DNA from: an uncultured Paracoccaceae bacterium
GTDB taxonomy: Bacteria; Pseudomonadota; Alphaproteobacteria; Rhodobacterales; Rhodobacteraceae
NCBI GenBank assembly: GCA_947494675.1
Contig: CANLVP010000001.1
Location: 1,500,001 to 1,564,000, forward strand
DNA length: 64,000 nucleotides
Direction: 5' to 3'
Shown here: piece by piece, positions 28,170 through 38,072 of the stretch
Position numbering within the stretch: position 1 is the stretch's first letter
How the letters are laid out: each line of letters opens with the position of its first letter
Translations under genes and position numbers: made by a program
The notes under the pieces: generated by a model
The model's input: only the letters and a program-made list of their open reading frames with translations
Databases searched by the model: none
Told to the model about the DNA's origin: nothing

Positions 28170-28609
28170 TCTACATTGATGCCGATGCGTGCCCGGTGAA
28201 GGCAGAGGTTGAGCGGGTCGGCACGCGCCACAAGATCAAGATGTTCATCGTCTCAAATGGCGGCATCCGTCCGTCGCAGAACCCGTTTGTCGAAACCGTC
28301 GTTGTGCCCGATGGGCCGGACGTGGCAGATATGTGGATCGCGGACCGGGCGGGGCCGGGCGATGTGGTCATCACAGGTGACATTCCATTGGCCGCGCGCT
28401 GCATCGAAAACGGTGCGCAGGTGCTGAAACACAATGGTGAGGCGCTGACGGATAAGAACATCGGCAATGTCCTCGCCACCCGTGATCTGATGGCAGATAT
28501 GCGCGCCGCTGATCCGTTTCGCCAAGGTGGCGGCAAAGCCTTTGGCAAGGCCGACAGGTCCCGCTTTCTGGATGCTTTAGAACGCGCCTTGCGGGCGGCA
28601 CCGCGGTGA
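28166..28609 (+). CDS. YaiI/YqxD family protein (DUF188), PIN-like
   Basis: 147 aa, GTG start inside the fghA stop region. The N-terminal [10 protein letters not shown] and the later [11 protein letters not shown] are the conserved acidic motifs of this PIN-like family, which suggest a metal-dependent nuclease active site; biochemical function is not established. The C-terminal [16 protein letters not shown] is also family-typical. Overlaps both neighbours by 4 nt. Confidence 0.9.
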   Translation: MIYIDADACPVKAEVERVGTRHKIKMFIVSNGGIRPSQNPFVETVVVPDGPDVADMWIADRAGPGDVVITGDIPLAARCIENGAQVLKHNGEALTDKNIGNVLATRDLMADMRAADPFRQGGGKAFGKADRSRFLDALERALRAAPR

Positions 28610-29556
28610 CCCGCTCACCGCAATTCATCGGTGCGGCCTGCGCGTCGATGTCTGTGATCTTTTTCTCGATCAATGACGTTCTGATCAAGTTCCTTTCGGG
28701 CGGCTACGCCTTGCATCAGGTGGTGTTGCTGCGCTCCGCGATTGGGCTTTTGGTCATCGCTGTGTTGATCCTGCCGTTCTCAGGCGGGTTGTCGGTCTTA
28801 CGTACCAAACGGCTGGGTATGCACATCTTTCGCGGCCTCTGCGTCGTGACCGCGAATATGACCTTCTTTCTGGGGCTCGCCGCGATGGAGCTGGCGACTG
28901 CCGTCGCAATCTTTTTCATCAGCCCCTTAGTCATCACCATTTTCTCGGTGCTGTTTTTGGGCGAGACCGTCGGCCCGCGCCGCTGGTTCGCTGTGGCCAT
29001 TGGCTTTGTCGGTGTCCTGATCATCCTGCGGCCCAGCACGGATGCGTTCCAGATCGCCTCTCTGCTGCCTTTGGTGGCGGCCATCGCCTATGCGGCGATC
29101 CATATGATCACCCGCAAGATCGGTGGCACCGAAAGCGCCGCAACCATGGCCGTCTATATCCAATTGTCGTTTATCGTGGTGTGCGTTGCTATTGGGCTCG
29201 CCGTGGGTGACGGGCGGTTCGGCGACCAATCCGACCCGTCATTGCGGTTCCTGCTGCGGGCATGGGACTGGCCTGCGACGGCGGACTATTGGGTCTTCGC
29301 GATGTTGGGCTTTGGCGTGGGGGTCGCGGGGTTCCTGATCTCTCAAGCCTACCGGGTGGCGGAGGCCGCGTTTGTGGCGCCGTTTGAATACCTCGCGATG
29401 CCGCTGGCGATCCTTTGGGGATATCTGGTCTTTGGCGAAGTGCCGGACATCTACACCTTTCTCGGCGCGGGTCTGATCGTCGGGTCCGGGCTTTTTGCGC
29501 TGTGGCGCGAGGCGCGGGTCGCAGATATGGCCGCTGCCCCACGCACGCGCCGTTGA
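28606..29556 (+). CDS. DMT superfamily (EamA) transporter
   Basis: 316 aa with ten predicted membrane helices in two EamA halves; GTG start overlapping the previous stop. The first half ends in the ILGETV-like [14 protein letters not shown] and the second in [19 protein letters not shown], both family hallmarks. These carriers export metabolites or amino acids. Substrate unknown. Confidence 0.9.
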   Translation: MTRSPQFIGAACASMSVIFFSINDVLIKFLSGGYALHQVVLLRSAIGLLVIAVLILPFSGGLSVLRTKRLGMHIFRGLCVVTANMTFFLGLAAMELATAVAIFFISPLVITIFSVLFLGETVGPRRWFAVAIGFVGVLIILRPSTDAFQIASLLPLVAAIAYAAIHMITRKIGGTESAATMAVYIQLSFIVVCVAIGLAVGDGRFGDQSDPSLRFLLRAWDWPATADYWVFAMLGFGVGVAGFLISQAYRVAEAAFVAPFEYLAMPLAILWGYLVFGEVPDIYTFLGAGLIVGSGLFALWREARVADMAAAPRTRR

Positions 29557-29586
29557 TCTAACCGGCCCTTTGGCTAAGGTGGGCGC

Positions 29587-30192
29587 ATGACAATCAGCGC
29601 AGTAATTTTTGATATCGGCAATGTCCTGATCGAGTGGCAGCCAGAACGCTTTTATGACCGCGTGATCGGTAAGCCGCGCAGGCGCGATATGTTTGCCGCA
29701 CTCGATTTGCACGCGATGAACGATGACATCGACAAGGGCGGCGATTTTCGCACGACAGTCATGCAATTCGCCGCCGCCAACCCTGATTGGCACACCGAAA
29801 TCATGATGTGGCACGACAATTGGACAGAGATGGCCGCACCGGACATCCCCAGCTCTGTCGCGATCCTGCGCCAATTGCGCGCCGCTGATGTGCCGGTCTT
29901 TGCCCTGTCCAATTTCGGCATCCAGCCTTTTGCCATCGCAGAGCCGATTTACCCATTTTTGACTGAATTTGACCGCCGCTACATCTCTGGCCACATGGGG
30001 GTGACGAAGCCTGATCCAACGATCTACCAGATGGTCGAGGATGATTGCGGGCATGATCCCACGACCTTGTTGTTTGTCGATGACCGCCAAGAGAATATCG
30101 ATGCGGCCCAAGCACGCGGTTGGCAAACCCATCTGTTCGATGGACCAGACCCATTCGCCGTCCGATTGAAAGACGAAGGATTACTTTCTTGA
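29587..30192 (+). CDS. HAD-family hydrolase, YihX-like
   Basis: 201 aa. HAD motif I is FDIGNVLIEW (nucleophile Asp9 and, two residues on, Gly where many phosphatases have Asp). Motif II LSNFG near 116, motif III Lys in GVTKPDPTIY near 141 and motif IV FVDDRQENIDAA near 160. The DxGN form of motif I is usual in the YihX sugar-phosphatase/haloacid dehalogenase group. First gene of a four-gene cassette in which each stop overlaps the next start by 4 nt. Confidence 0.88.
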   Translation: MTISAVIFDIGNVLIEWQPERFYDRVIGKPRRRDMFAALDLHAMNDDIDKGGDFRTTVMQFAAANPDWHTEIMMWHDNWTEMAAPDIPSSVAILRQLRAADVPVFALSNFGIQPFAIAEPIYPFLTEFDRRYISGHMGVTKPDPTIYQMVEDDCGHDPTTLLFVDDRQENIDAAQARGWQTHLFDGPDPFAVRLKDEGLLS

Positions 30193-31091
30193 CCGTATTG
30201 ATCCCCTTTGAGGCCGAAGCGCAGTTGGACTGGATCGCGTTGACCGATGCCTTGGCCGCCGGGCACCAAACCCCGAAAGGCAGCGTTGAGGATGTATTTC
30301 TTTATCGCGACGAAAACACCCTGTTGAACCGGTCGGCGTGGATCAAGGGCATGGGATTGGCGGTGAAATGCGCAACGGTTTTTCCGGGCAATCCCGCTAA
30401 GGGAAAACCGATGATTGCGGGCGCGGTGAACCTTTTTTCTGACGATCATGGTGCGCTTGAGGCGATCCTTGATTTCAAGTTGGTGACAAAGTGGAAAACG
30501 GCTGGTGACAGCCTCTTGGCGGCGCGAAAACTGGCCCGTCCGGACAGCAAAGACATCCTGATCGTGGGGGCGGGCACAGTGGGTCGGTCGCTTTGGCAAG
30601 CCTATGGCGCGGCCTTCCCGGCGGCGCAGTTCACGATTTGGAACCGTTCTGCCGAAGGCGCGGCGCGGTTTGCCGCTGACTGTCCCGGCGTGCAGGTCGC
30701 GGATGATCTGGAGACGGCGATCAAGGGGGCGGATATCGTGACTTCGGCCACCATGTCGACCGAACCCGTGATCCGGGGGGAATGGTTGCAGCCGGGCCAA
30801 CACATTGATCTTATTGGCGCTTACCGCCCTGATATGCGTGAAGTTGACGATAAGGCGCTGCAACGGGCCCGCATTTTCGTGGATAGCTTTGACACCACGC
30901 TCGACCATATCGGAGAGCTGAAAATTCCGCTCGCCAGTGGTGCTATTGGGCGCGAACAGGTGCTGGCGGATTACTATGATCTCGACAAGTTCACGCGACA
31001 GCCCGATGACGTCACGCTCTTTAAAAACGGCGGCGGGGCCCATCTCGATCTGATGACGAGCCGATATATTTTGGAAAGTTACACGCCATGA
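30189..31091 (+). CDS. ornithine cyclodeaminase / mu-crystallin family protein
   Basis: 300 aa, rare TTG start at 30189 supported by AAGGA 8 nt upstream and the 4-nt overlap with the HAD gene. The N-terminal WIKGMGLAVKCATVFPGN and the Rossmann motif VGAGTVGRSLW near residue 120 mark the family, which includes ornithine cyclodeaminase, alanine dehydrogenase and ketimine reductases. An Asp-containing IDLIGAYRPDMREVD follows as in active members. Which amino or imino acid it uses is unknown. Confidence 0.88.
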   Translation: MTVLIPFEAEAQLDWIALTDALAAGHQTPKGSVEDVFLYRDENTLLNRSAWIKGMGLAVKCATVFPGNPAKGKPMIAGAVNLFSDDHGALEAILDFKLVTKWKTAGDSLLAARKLARPDSKDILIVGAGTVGRSLWQAYGAAFPAAQFTIWNRSAEGAARFAADCPGVQVADDLETAIKGADIVTSATMSTEPVIRGEWLQPGQHIDLIGAYRPDMREVDDKALQRARIFVDSFDTTLDHIGELKIPLASGAIGREQVLADYYDLDKFTRQPDDVTLFKNGGGAHLDLMTSRYILESYTP

Positions 31092-31879
31092 TCACCCCAG
31101 AGCAGGTCGCTGATTTTCAGCGCGACGGGGCCGTCGTTGTGCGCGGCGTTTTTGCTGACTGGGTCGCGCGCATGGCCGAAGGCATCGCCGAAAACATGGC
31201 CAGCCCGAGCGTCTACGCCTCTGAAAACGCGGTCAGCGAGGGGCGCTTTTTCGATGATTATTGCAACTGGACCCGGATCGCCGCGTTTGAAGACGTGGTG
31301 CGCAACAGTCCAGCGGCACAGCTTGCGGCCTTGGCGATGCAAAGCCGGACAGCACAGTTCTTTCACGACCACGTTTTGGTGAAAGAACCCGGAACCCCAA
31401 AGCCGACGCCGTGGCATCAGGATGCGCCCTATTATTTTGTGGCGGGTCAGCAAACCGTCAGTCTTTGGATCCCGCTTGATCCCGTGAATGAGGCGTCTTT
31501 GCGGTTCATCGCCGGGTCGCACCGCTGGGACCGTCTGGTGCGGCCCGTCAGTTGGGCCGATGACAGCGACTTTTACGATGGCGATCACGAGTGGACGCCT
31601 GTGCCCGACCCGGATGCTGACCCAAGCGCATCACAGGTCTTGGAGTGGGCGATGGAGCCGGGCGACGTGGTTCTTTTTGACTTTCGGACCGCCCATGGTG
31701 CGCGCGGCAATGCCAGTACCACACGGCGGCGGGCGCTGTCGCTGCGCTGGGTTGGCGATGATGCGCGCTATGTTGAACGGCCCGGGCGGACCTCGCCACC
31801 GTTTCCGGGGCATAAGATGCAGGAAGGTGCGCGTTTGCGCGAGGATTGGTTCCCGATCATCCACGGAGGGGCGTCATGA
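31088..31879 (+). CDS. phytanoyl-CoA dioxygenase (PhyH) family oxygenase
   Basis: 263 aa Fe(II)/2-oxoglutarate-dependent oxygenase. The metal facial triad is HxD in PWHQDAPYY and the distal His in RTAHGARGN; Arg residues after it could bind 2-oxoglutarate. Family members hydroxylate small molecules such as ectoine, fatty acyl groups and methylated amines. Third gene of the coupled cassette, so it probably modifies a compound also handled by the cyclodeaminase-like enzyme. Confidence 0.9.
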   Translation: MITPEQVADFQRDGAVVVRGVFADWVARMAEGIAENMASPSVYASENAVSEGRFFDDYCNWTRIAAFEDVVRNSPAAQLAALAMQSRTAQFFHDHVLVKEPGTPKPTPWHQDAPYYFVAGQQTVSLWIPLDPVNEASLRFIAGSHRWDRLVRPVSWADDSDFYDGDHEWTPVPDPDADPSASQVLEWAMEPGDVVLFDFRTAHGARGNASTTRRRALSLRWVGDDARYVERPGRTSPPFPGHKMQEGARLREDWFPIIHGGAS

Positions 31880-32799
31880 CGTGGTTGATCATTGCCCTTT
31901 TGGCCGCACTTGCGGCATGGCCATTCATCGCAGAGACGCGCCGGACCAAGATCGGTCGCGCAGAGCGGCAAGGTGCGCCTGGTGGCTTTGCCAAACTATC
32001 GCAGGGCGTGACGTACTATCGCTGGTTCGGGCCTGCACGCGGGCCGGTGATCCTGGCGGTTCATGGCCTAACGACGCCGTCGGTTGTGTTTGAGGACATC
32101 GCGGAAGGTCTGGGCGCGTTTGGCTACCGGGTCTTGACCTATGATCTCTATGGCCGTGGCCTTTCGGATGCGCCGCGTGGTGCACAGACCGCGCAGTTCT
32201 TTCACCAGCAAATTGATGAACTTCTGGCAGATCAAGACGTGGGTTCAGACCTGACGATGATTGGCTATTCGATGGGCGGGTCTATCGCGTCGACCTATGC
32301 CGCAGCTCAATCAGATCGTATCAATCGGCTGATCCTCTTGGCGAGTGCGGGGGTCGACATCAAAGAGAGCAGCTTTGATCGCTTTTGTCGGACCACACCG
32401 ATATTGGGTGACTGGCTGTTCATGGCCTTCGCACCACGCAGAATGGCCATGGAAAACGCAAATAGCGCCGGGATGAACGCATCGCCCAACGTGCAGAGTG
32501 CCTTGCAATCGTGCTTGTCACGACAGGGCTATGCGCCGGCGGTTTTGTCGAGCCGCAGGGGCATGTTGGCTGATCGCAATGAAGCGGCCCACCGCGAGAT
32601 TGGCCGCCTCAACCTTCCTGTAATTGCTTTGTGGGGCGCTGAGGATGAGGTTATCCCGCTGACTGCCTTAGGACAGCTCAGCCAATGGAACCGGAACACC
32701 GCGCAGGAGGTGATTGAAGGTGCGAATCACGCCTTTCCGATCAGTCATGCGCAAGACGTTGTCTCACGCCTCGGCGAGGTCCTGCGCGAGCGGGATTAA
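31876..32799 (+). CDS. membrane-anchored alpha/beta hydrolase
   Basis: 307 aa. An N-terminal hydrophobic helix (residues 2-16) anchors or exports the protein. The fold shows HGLTTPS (oxyanion), the nucleophile Ser in IGYSMGGSIA, the acidic residue in LWGAEDEVIP and the terminal His in GANHAFP. Likely an esterase or lipase. Last gene of the four-gene coupled cassette; its stop overlaps the convergent diguanylate cyclase gene by 4 nt. Confidence 0.88.
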   Translation: MTWLIIALLAALAAWPFIAETRRTKIGRAERQGAPGGFAKLSQGVTYYRWFGPARGPVILAVHGLTTPSVVFEDIAEGLGAFGYRVLTYDLYGRGLSDAPRGAQTAQFFHQQIDELLADQDVGSDLTMIGYSMGGSIASTYAAAQSDRINRLILLASAGVDIKESSFDRFCRTTPILGDWLFMAFAPRRMAMENANSAGMNASPNVQSALQSCLSRQGYAPAVLSSRRGMLADRNEAAHREIGRLNLPVIALWGAEDEVIPLTALGQLSQWNRNTAQEVIEGANHAFPISHAQDVVSRLGEVLRERD

Positions 32800-33911
32800 G
32801 CCGCGCTTAGGTTTCCTGCCTCAAACGATTGGTCCAGCGACACTCGGTTTCGTCCGGCATCTTTCGCTTCATAAAGTGCGCCGTCAGCCGCGCTGAGCAG
32901 GCGGTCGAAGGTCGCCGTGCCGTCGCTATATGTGGCACCCATGCTGATAGAGGCGTCGATTGCCTTACCTTCAATAAGGATCGGTGTGTCACAGACAGCA
33001 TTGCGGCAGCGTTCGGCGACGATACGTGCCGTGCCCGGAGATACCTTGGGCAGGACGACGACAAATTCATCCCCACCAAGCCGGGCAAAAACGTCGCCGG
33101 GACGCAGGCAATGCTGAATGCGCTTGCTAATGGTCTGCAAAACCTGATCCCCGGCCAAGTGACCGTGCGTGTCATTGATCGACTTGAAGCGATCGACATC
33201 AAAATAAAGCAGGACCTTCCCTTCGCGCGCGGCGCCATTGGTTTGCAGCCGCTCCACCACCTCAACAAGGCTACGGCGGTTCAGCAGGTTGGTGAGCGGG
33301 TCGGTTTCTGCAGCCTCTCTGAGGTCTGTCAGCTCGGTGCGCAAAAGCTGTTCCCGGATGATCATGCGACCCAAGGCCCATGAACAGACGATATTGATGA
33401 CCAACAGGAGCGGGACAATGTCCCTAAAGAACACATCGCGAATGGGGGCAGGCAAGAGAACACCCACAAGAACATGGGCAGAGATAAAGACCCCAAGCAC
33501 AATCAAAGAAGCATTGCTGGTGCCCAGTCGATGGCGCACGGCATAGTGCCATAACACGGCCATGCCTGCCGTCGCGCACATTGCGGCCACGCCGATGGCG
33601 GCCCCTTGGCCACCAATCAACAGTCGTGTCACACAGCCAATAACAAGGGTCACAAGCCCGGCGACGGGCCCCAAAAAGGCGATCGCAAGTCCGACCAGCA
33701 GGTTGCGCAGGTCAAAGATCATTCCGTCCGCCAGTGTGATCGGCGCGTTCATCGAGATGATCGTGCCAAACCCAAAGAGCACACCAAGCACAAGGTTTCG
33801 CGATTGTTCAGAATTGCGCCAACGCCCCAGAGCGCCATAAACGTAAACGAGTGATATTGTTAGCGCGATTGGCTGTAGGAACACAGTCAACGTCGTCAGA
33901 AAAATTGCCAT
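32796..33911 (-). CDS. membrane diguanylate cyclase (5TM-type sensor + GGDEF)
   Basis: 371 aa from ATG 33911 (GGAG 8 nt upstream); two earlier Met codons extend the frame to 33947. Five to six transmembrane helices (about residues 5-190) include the LYT/5TMR-type segment DGMIFDLRNLLVGLAIAFLGP. A linker leads to a GGDEF domain with intact ARLGGDEFVVVLP and the DTDPLTxLLNRR entry motif (here ETDPLTNLLNRR). It should make cyclic di-GMP in response to an envelope signal. No RxxD inhibitory site is obvious. Confidence 0.92.
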   Translation of the reverse strand: MAIFLTTLTVFLQPIALTISLVYVYGALGRWRNSEQSRNLVLGVLFGFGTIISMNAPITLADGMIFDLRNLLVGLAIAFLGPVAGLVTLVIGCVTRLLIGGQGAAIGVAAMCATAGMAVLWHYAVRHRLGTSNASLIVLGVFISAHVLVGVLLPAPIRDVFFRDIVPLLLVINIVCSWALGRMIIREQLLRTELTDLREAAETDPLTNLLNRRSLVEVVERLQTNGAAREGKVLLYFDVDRFKSINDTHGHLAGDQVLQTISKRIQHCLRPGDVFARLGGDEFVVVLPKVSPGTARIVAERCRNAVCDTPILIEGKAIDASISMGATYSDGTATFDRLLSAADGALYEAKDAGRNRVSLDQSFEAGNLSAA

Positions 33912-34048
33912 TCGGGGGCTCCACATGCTTCTGCAATGGCGGGACATTCTGCGATTAGTGTCTCGATTCCCTTAAGAGCGCGACGTTACGTCGCCTCGAA
34001 TGCGCATTACTTCTGTCAATGTTTGCTAAAATTTGTCGCGAATGCGGG

Positions 34049-35284
34049 CTAGGCAGGGACGGCGGCCTGTCGTTCCTTGATGGGCAAGTGGATGATGGCA
34101 CTAAAGGCACCGACGCCGACGCCAACCCACCAGACAGCTGTATAGCTGCCGTAAATGTCGTATAATTGTCCGCCCAGCCAGACCCCCATGAATGACCCAA
34201 GCTGATGGCTGAAGAAGACGATGCCATAAAGCGTGCCCATGTATCGCAGCCCATATAGATGCGCGACCAGCCCTGAGGTCAAAGGCACCGTGGCGAGCCA
34301 AAGGCTCCCCATCAGGACCGAAAAGATAATGACCGTTTCTGGCGTCATCGGGGTCATGATGAACCACGCGGCGATGATCGTGCGCCCGGTATATATCCCG
34401 GCCAGCAGATATTTCTTTGAATAGCGCTTGCCCAGATAGCCCGCAAAAAGCGTGCCCGCGATATTGGCCAGTCCAATCAGCGAAATCGCCACGGCACCCA
34501 GCACACTGGTGGTGGTGATGCCAAGGTTGGACAAGGTGCCGCCGGGCTGAATGGGGCCGCAAGCCTCTGCCACGAAGGCGGGGAAGTGGGCCGTGACAAA
34601 CGACAGCTGATAGCCGCAGGAAAAGAATCCCAGAAAGATCAGCGTGTAAGACGGGTCGCGAAAGGCGCGGATCAACGTGGCGCCCATTGTCTCGGTCAGC
34701 TCTGCCTTGGTTGCGACCTTTGGGCTGCGCATCATCGGGAGCACCATCAGAACGGCCAGGATTGCCGCGGCGAACGTCACAAAGACCTGCTGCCATGTCA
34801 TGATGCCCAGCAAATATTCTGCCAATGGTGCGCCAAAGACCTGTCCGGCTGATCCGGCTGCGGTGGCAATGGCAAGGGCCATGGACCGGTTGTCGTCAGA
34901 GGCCGCGCGCCCCACGACCGCAAGGATCACCCCAAAGCCCGTGCCCGCGACGCCAAATCCCACCAGAACCTCATAGACCTGATGCGCAAGCGGCGTTGTT
35001 GCGCCCGCGGACAACAGCAAGCCTGCGGCATAAAGCACGGCCCCGATGATAATGGCTTTGCGGTCACCGATCTTTTCAGCGATGGCCCCAAAGATCGGCT
35101 GCCCGATGCCCCAGGCCAGATTTTGGATCGCGATAGCAAGGCTGAATTCAGCGCGAAGCCAGCCGAGATCTTCGGCAATCGGGATTTGGAAAACGCCGAA
35201 TGACGCCCGGATCGCAAAGCCTGTCATGATGATCAGGCAGCCCGCGACCAGCACGGGCGTTATCAGTGGGGCTTTGCGTTCCAT
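34049..35284 (-). CDS. MFS transporter
   Basis: 411 aa, twelve membrane helices. The loop 2-3 signature is GAIAEKIGDRKAI (G-x3-D/E-x2-G-x-R-type) and helix five contains AGSAGQVFGAPLAE, resembling monocarboxylate/oxalate-formate-type exporters. The upstream extension of the frame to 35347 is unlikely to be used. Located 31 nt behind the GNAT gene on the same strand. Substrate unknown. Confidence 0.88.
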   Translation of the reverse strand: MERKAPLITPVLVAGCLIIMTGFAIRASFGVFQIPIAEDLGWLRAEFSLAIAIQNLAWGIGQPIFGAIAEKIGDRKAIIIGAVLYAAGLLLSAGATTPLAHQVYEVLVGFGVAGTGFGVILAVVGRAASDDNRSMALAIATAAGSAGQVFGAPLAEYLLGIMTWQQVFVTFAAAILAVLMVLPMMRSPKVATKAELTETMGATLIRAFRDPSYTLIFLGFFSCGYQLSFVTAHFPAFVAEACGPIQPGGTLSNLGITTTSVLGAVAISLIGLANIAGTLFAGYLGKRYSKKYLLAGIYTGRTIIAAWFIMTPMTPETVIIFSVLMGSLWLATVPLTSGLVAHLYGLRYMGTLYGIVFFSHQLGSFMGVWLGGQLYDIYGSYTAVWWVGVGVGAFSAIIHLPIKERQAAVPA

Positions 35285-35315
35285 TGGATTAGTTGGGTAG
35301 GCAGGGCCCCGGATG

Positions 35316-35816
35316 TCAATCTTGGAATATGTGATCCGGGGCATCACTCAGGTAGATGAGGTCGTAGACCGTGACACCTGCAACGTCGTCCTTGCGCCGT
35401 CCGGCTTGGCGCATCCCGATCTTTTCATAAAACCCGCAAGCGCGGTTGTTCCCTTCCAGCACGAGGGCCGAAAAGGGACGGGGCTGCGGACCCAAGGCGT
35501 GGCGAAGCAAAGCCAAACCGATGCCTTTGCCATGATATGCGCGCAAGACATAGAAGCTGAGCAGTTCTTCCGGGTGGGTGTCGCGCAGGTCAGAATTCTG
35601 CTGCGGGCCGACTTGCGCGAAACCAGCACCGGGGGCGACTGCGATCCGGCTCTCGCCGCGCGTGATCATCTTGCTCCAAATCGCCCGGCGATAGGGCAGA
35701 TCACGCTTTACGATCTCTGCCTCGGGCAAAAGACCGGGATAAGTCTCATGCCAGGCCTGCACATGGATTTGCGCGATCGTCTCAACATCATCGATTGTAG
35801 CGTCTTTGATCAACAT
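35316..35816 (-). CDS. GNAT family N-acetyltransferase
   Basis: 166 aa single-domain acetyltransferase. The acetyl-CoA pyrophosphate loop is RAYHGKGIGLALLRHAL (the Q/RxxGxG/A form) near residue 95, followed by VLEGNNRACGFYEKIGM, the usual beta4-helix block. Substrate unknown. Divergent from zapE. Confidence 0.88.
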   Translation of the reverse strand: MLIKDATIDDVETIAQIHVQAWHETYPGLLPEAEIVKRDLPYRRAIWSKMITRGESRIAVAPGAGFAQVGPQQNSDLRDTHPEELLSFYVLRAYHGKGIGLALLRHALGPQPRPFSALVLEGNNRACGFYEKIGMRQAGRRKDDVAGVTVYDLIYLSDAPDHIFQD

Positions 35817-35878
35817 GACATGACACTGCCCAAAAACGGTGACTTTTCAAGTGGGTGTTGCCCGCGTATCCATAGCGC

Positions 35879-36943
35879 ATGACGATCCAAGACGCTTATG
35901 CGGCGGCGGTTGCTGCTGGCCAACTCCATGAAGATCCCGCGCAGCTTGGCGTCTTGCCAGAGCTGGAACGCATTCGCGTCGCATTAACGGTTCCTGTCAA
36001 AAAGGGCGGCTTTTTCCGCAAAGCGCCCGAGGCGATCCCCGGTCTTTATATGTGGGGCGGGGTCGGGCGTGGCAAATCCATGTTGATGGACATGGCCTAT
36101 GAAGAGATCGACGCGCCCAAGCAGCGCTGGCACTTCCACGCTTTCATGCAATGGGTCCACGCCGAAATGAACGCGGCGCGCAAGACGGGGGTCGATGACG
36201 CCATCAAACCCGTGGCGGCGAAGCTCACCAAAGATATCCGGTTTCTGGCCTTTGATGAGATGCAGATTACGGACATCACCGACGCCATGATCGTGGGTCG
36301 CTTGTTTGAGGCCTTGTTCGCCGCTGGCGTGGTGATTGTGACCACCTCGAACCGGACGCCGGATGATCTGTATAAAGACGGGCTGAACCGCGATCTTTTC
36401 TTGCCATTTATCGAGCTGATCAAGACCAAGCTTGTGGTGCATGAACTCGCGAGCCCGACGGATCACCGGCAAGGCCGTCTTGCGGGGGCGACCCGCTACT
36501 TTGCGCCGGTTAACGCGGAAAGCCGTGCAGGCATGCAAAAGGTCTGGACCGACCTGACGGATGGCCAATCTGAGCCGCTGACGCTGCACGTCAAAGGGCG
36601 AGAGGTGGTTCTGCCGCAGTTTCACAATGGCGTCGCGCGCGCACCCTTCTTTGAGCTTTGTGGCAGACCTTTGGGGGCCGCGGACTACCTGACGCTTGCT
36701 GAAACTGTGCGGGTCTTGATGATCGACGACATTCCGCAGCTGGGGCGGCAAAACTTCAACGAAGCAAAGCGTTTCGTCACGCTGATCGATGCGCTTTATG
36801 AAGCGCGGGTCGAATTGATTTGCTCTGCAGCCAGCATGCCCGAAATGCTTTATATCGAAGGTGAAGGCACATTCGAGTTTGAGCGCACCGCAAGTCGCCT
36901 GCGCGAAATGCAGGCCGCGGATTGGGGTGCGGATCAGGCCTAG
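35879..36943 (+). CDS. zapE: cell division protein ZapE (AFG1-like ATPase)
   Basis: 354 aa. P-loop ATPase that associates with the Z-ring in E. coli. Walker A GGVGRGKS at residues 60-67, Walker B LAFDEMQITD near 122, sensor VTTSNRTPDDLYKDGLNR and the C-terminal FxRTxSRLxEM (FERTASRLREM) are all family features. Its stop codon overlaps the stop of the convergent LysM gene by 4 nt. Confidence 0.93.
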   Translation: MTIQDAYAAAVAAGQLHEDPAQLGVLPELERIRVALTVPVKKGGFFRKAPEAIPGLYMWGGVGRGKSMLMDMAYEEIDAPKQRWHFHAFMQWVHAEMNAARKTGVDDAIKPVAAKLTKDIRFLAFDEMQITDITDAMIVGRLFEALFAAGVVIVTTSNRTPDDLYKDGLNRDLFLPFIELIKTKLVVHELASPTDHRQGRLAGATRYFAPVNAESRAGMQKVWTDLTDGQSEPLTLHVKGREVVLPQFHNGVARAPFFELCGRPLGAADYLTLAETVRVLMIDDIPQLGRQNFNEAKRFVTLIDALYEARVELICSAASMPEMLYIEGEGTFEFERTASRLREMQAADWGADQA

Positions 36944-37803
36944 GTTTGTGGCAATTCCGGGATCGCTAGACGTTGGCCGACACGGATTTGATCTGGGCTT
37001 GAAAGGATCGCGCGATTGGCCTCGTAGATCACTTGGAACCGTGTGACGTCGCCATAAAATTTGATTGCAATCGCGCCAAGGCTATCGCCGCGATTGACGG
37101 TATAGAACCGATATTGTTCGGCCTCAGCAGCACGTTGGACAACACGAACCTCAACACCGGTGCCGTCGCCAGCGGGGACGTCCGGGACGGCAGGGCGGGA
37201 ACCACCGGCGGCGATGTTTGCCTCATTGATGATCGACTGCAAAAGGATCGCGGTATCAACGCGACCATCCGAGGTGACAAGGATTTCGGGCACGGTCAGC
37301 TGACCGGCGGTGGCGGCGGCGTTGACCAGGCTGTCGATTTCAGCGTCGGGGCGTCCTTCGCGCAGGGCCGCAACAACAAGGTTTTCTAGCGCAGTTGTGG
37401 GGGACGGCTGGCTGAGTGTCGGGGCGTCACCGGTGACAGCGCCGATATCTTGCAAAACGTCCGATGACAGGTCCGCCATTGCGGGATCAGCAGTCTCAGG
37501 ATCGATGGTCAAACCCAGGCCGGCAAGAACATTGATCGCGGTAGAACTGATGTTGCTGTCGTCTGTTTGCACCTGTGTTTCGGGCACTGTGACAGGGGCG
37601 GGGGCAGGCGCAGCGGCCAAACGGTCGCCTTGGTCTTCCACATCCAGCGGCGCGCCGGGCAAAAGCGATTGCGTGGCGGCGCGGGTCACGTCTGTCGCTG
37701 CGGCGATGGGCTGAATCTGGGTTGGTCGGTCGCCGGGGGAGACGACAATGTAGGCGCAAAGCGCGACTGCAAATGCAAATAGGCCCAATACGGCTCTGAT
37801 CAT
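36940..37803 (-). CDS. LysM-domain envelope protein
   Basis: 287 aa. N-terminal hydrophobic helix (residues 3-22) serves as anchor or signal. A long Ala/Pro/Asp-rich low-complexity spacer (about 25-225) precedes a C-terminal LysM domain, YTVNRGDSLGAIAIKFYGD through RVGQRLAIPEL, which binds peptidoglycan. The type is common in Rhodobacterales as a periplasmic tethered protein. Function otherwise unknown. Confidence 0.88.
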   Translation of the reverse strand: MIRAVLGLFAFAVALCAYIVVSPGDRPTQIQPIAAATDVTRAATQSLLPGAPLDVEDQGDRLAAAPAPAPVTVPETQVQTDDSNISSTAINVLAGLGLTIDPETADPAMADLSSDVLQDIGAVTGDAPTLSQPSPTTALENLVVAALREGRPDAEIDSLVNAAATAGQLTVPEILVTSDGRVDTAILLQSIINEANIAAGGSRPAVPDVPAGDGTGVEVRVVQRAAEAEQYRFYTVNRGDSLGAIAIKFYGDVTRFQVIYEANRAILSSPDQIRVGQRLAIPELPQT

Positions 37804-38072
37804 GACAATACCCCCAACATTGGGCCACCTATATCTTGATCAATCCGCCGAATACGGTGATGGCAGCCCCGTTGGGCATAAGATGTAGTGGGTCTGTTTA
37901 CGGTATGTCAAAGGGGGAATGGCCCATTTTGCGACAAAAGTCTCATACGTGTCACTGAAACAAGAAGACAGGCCAAAGCCTGCCCCCTCGCCCTGCCAAG
38001 ATCGCCGGATCGTGCACTTTTTTCGAGCACGGGCACCGTTGCAGCGAATCTAGTCGCAACGATGATTCGCCG

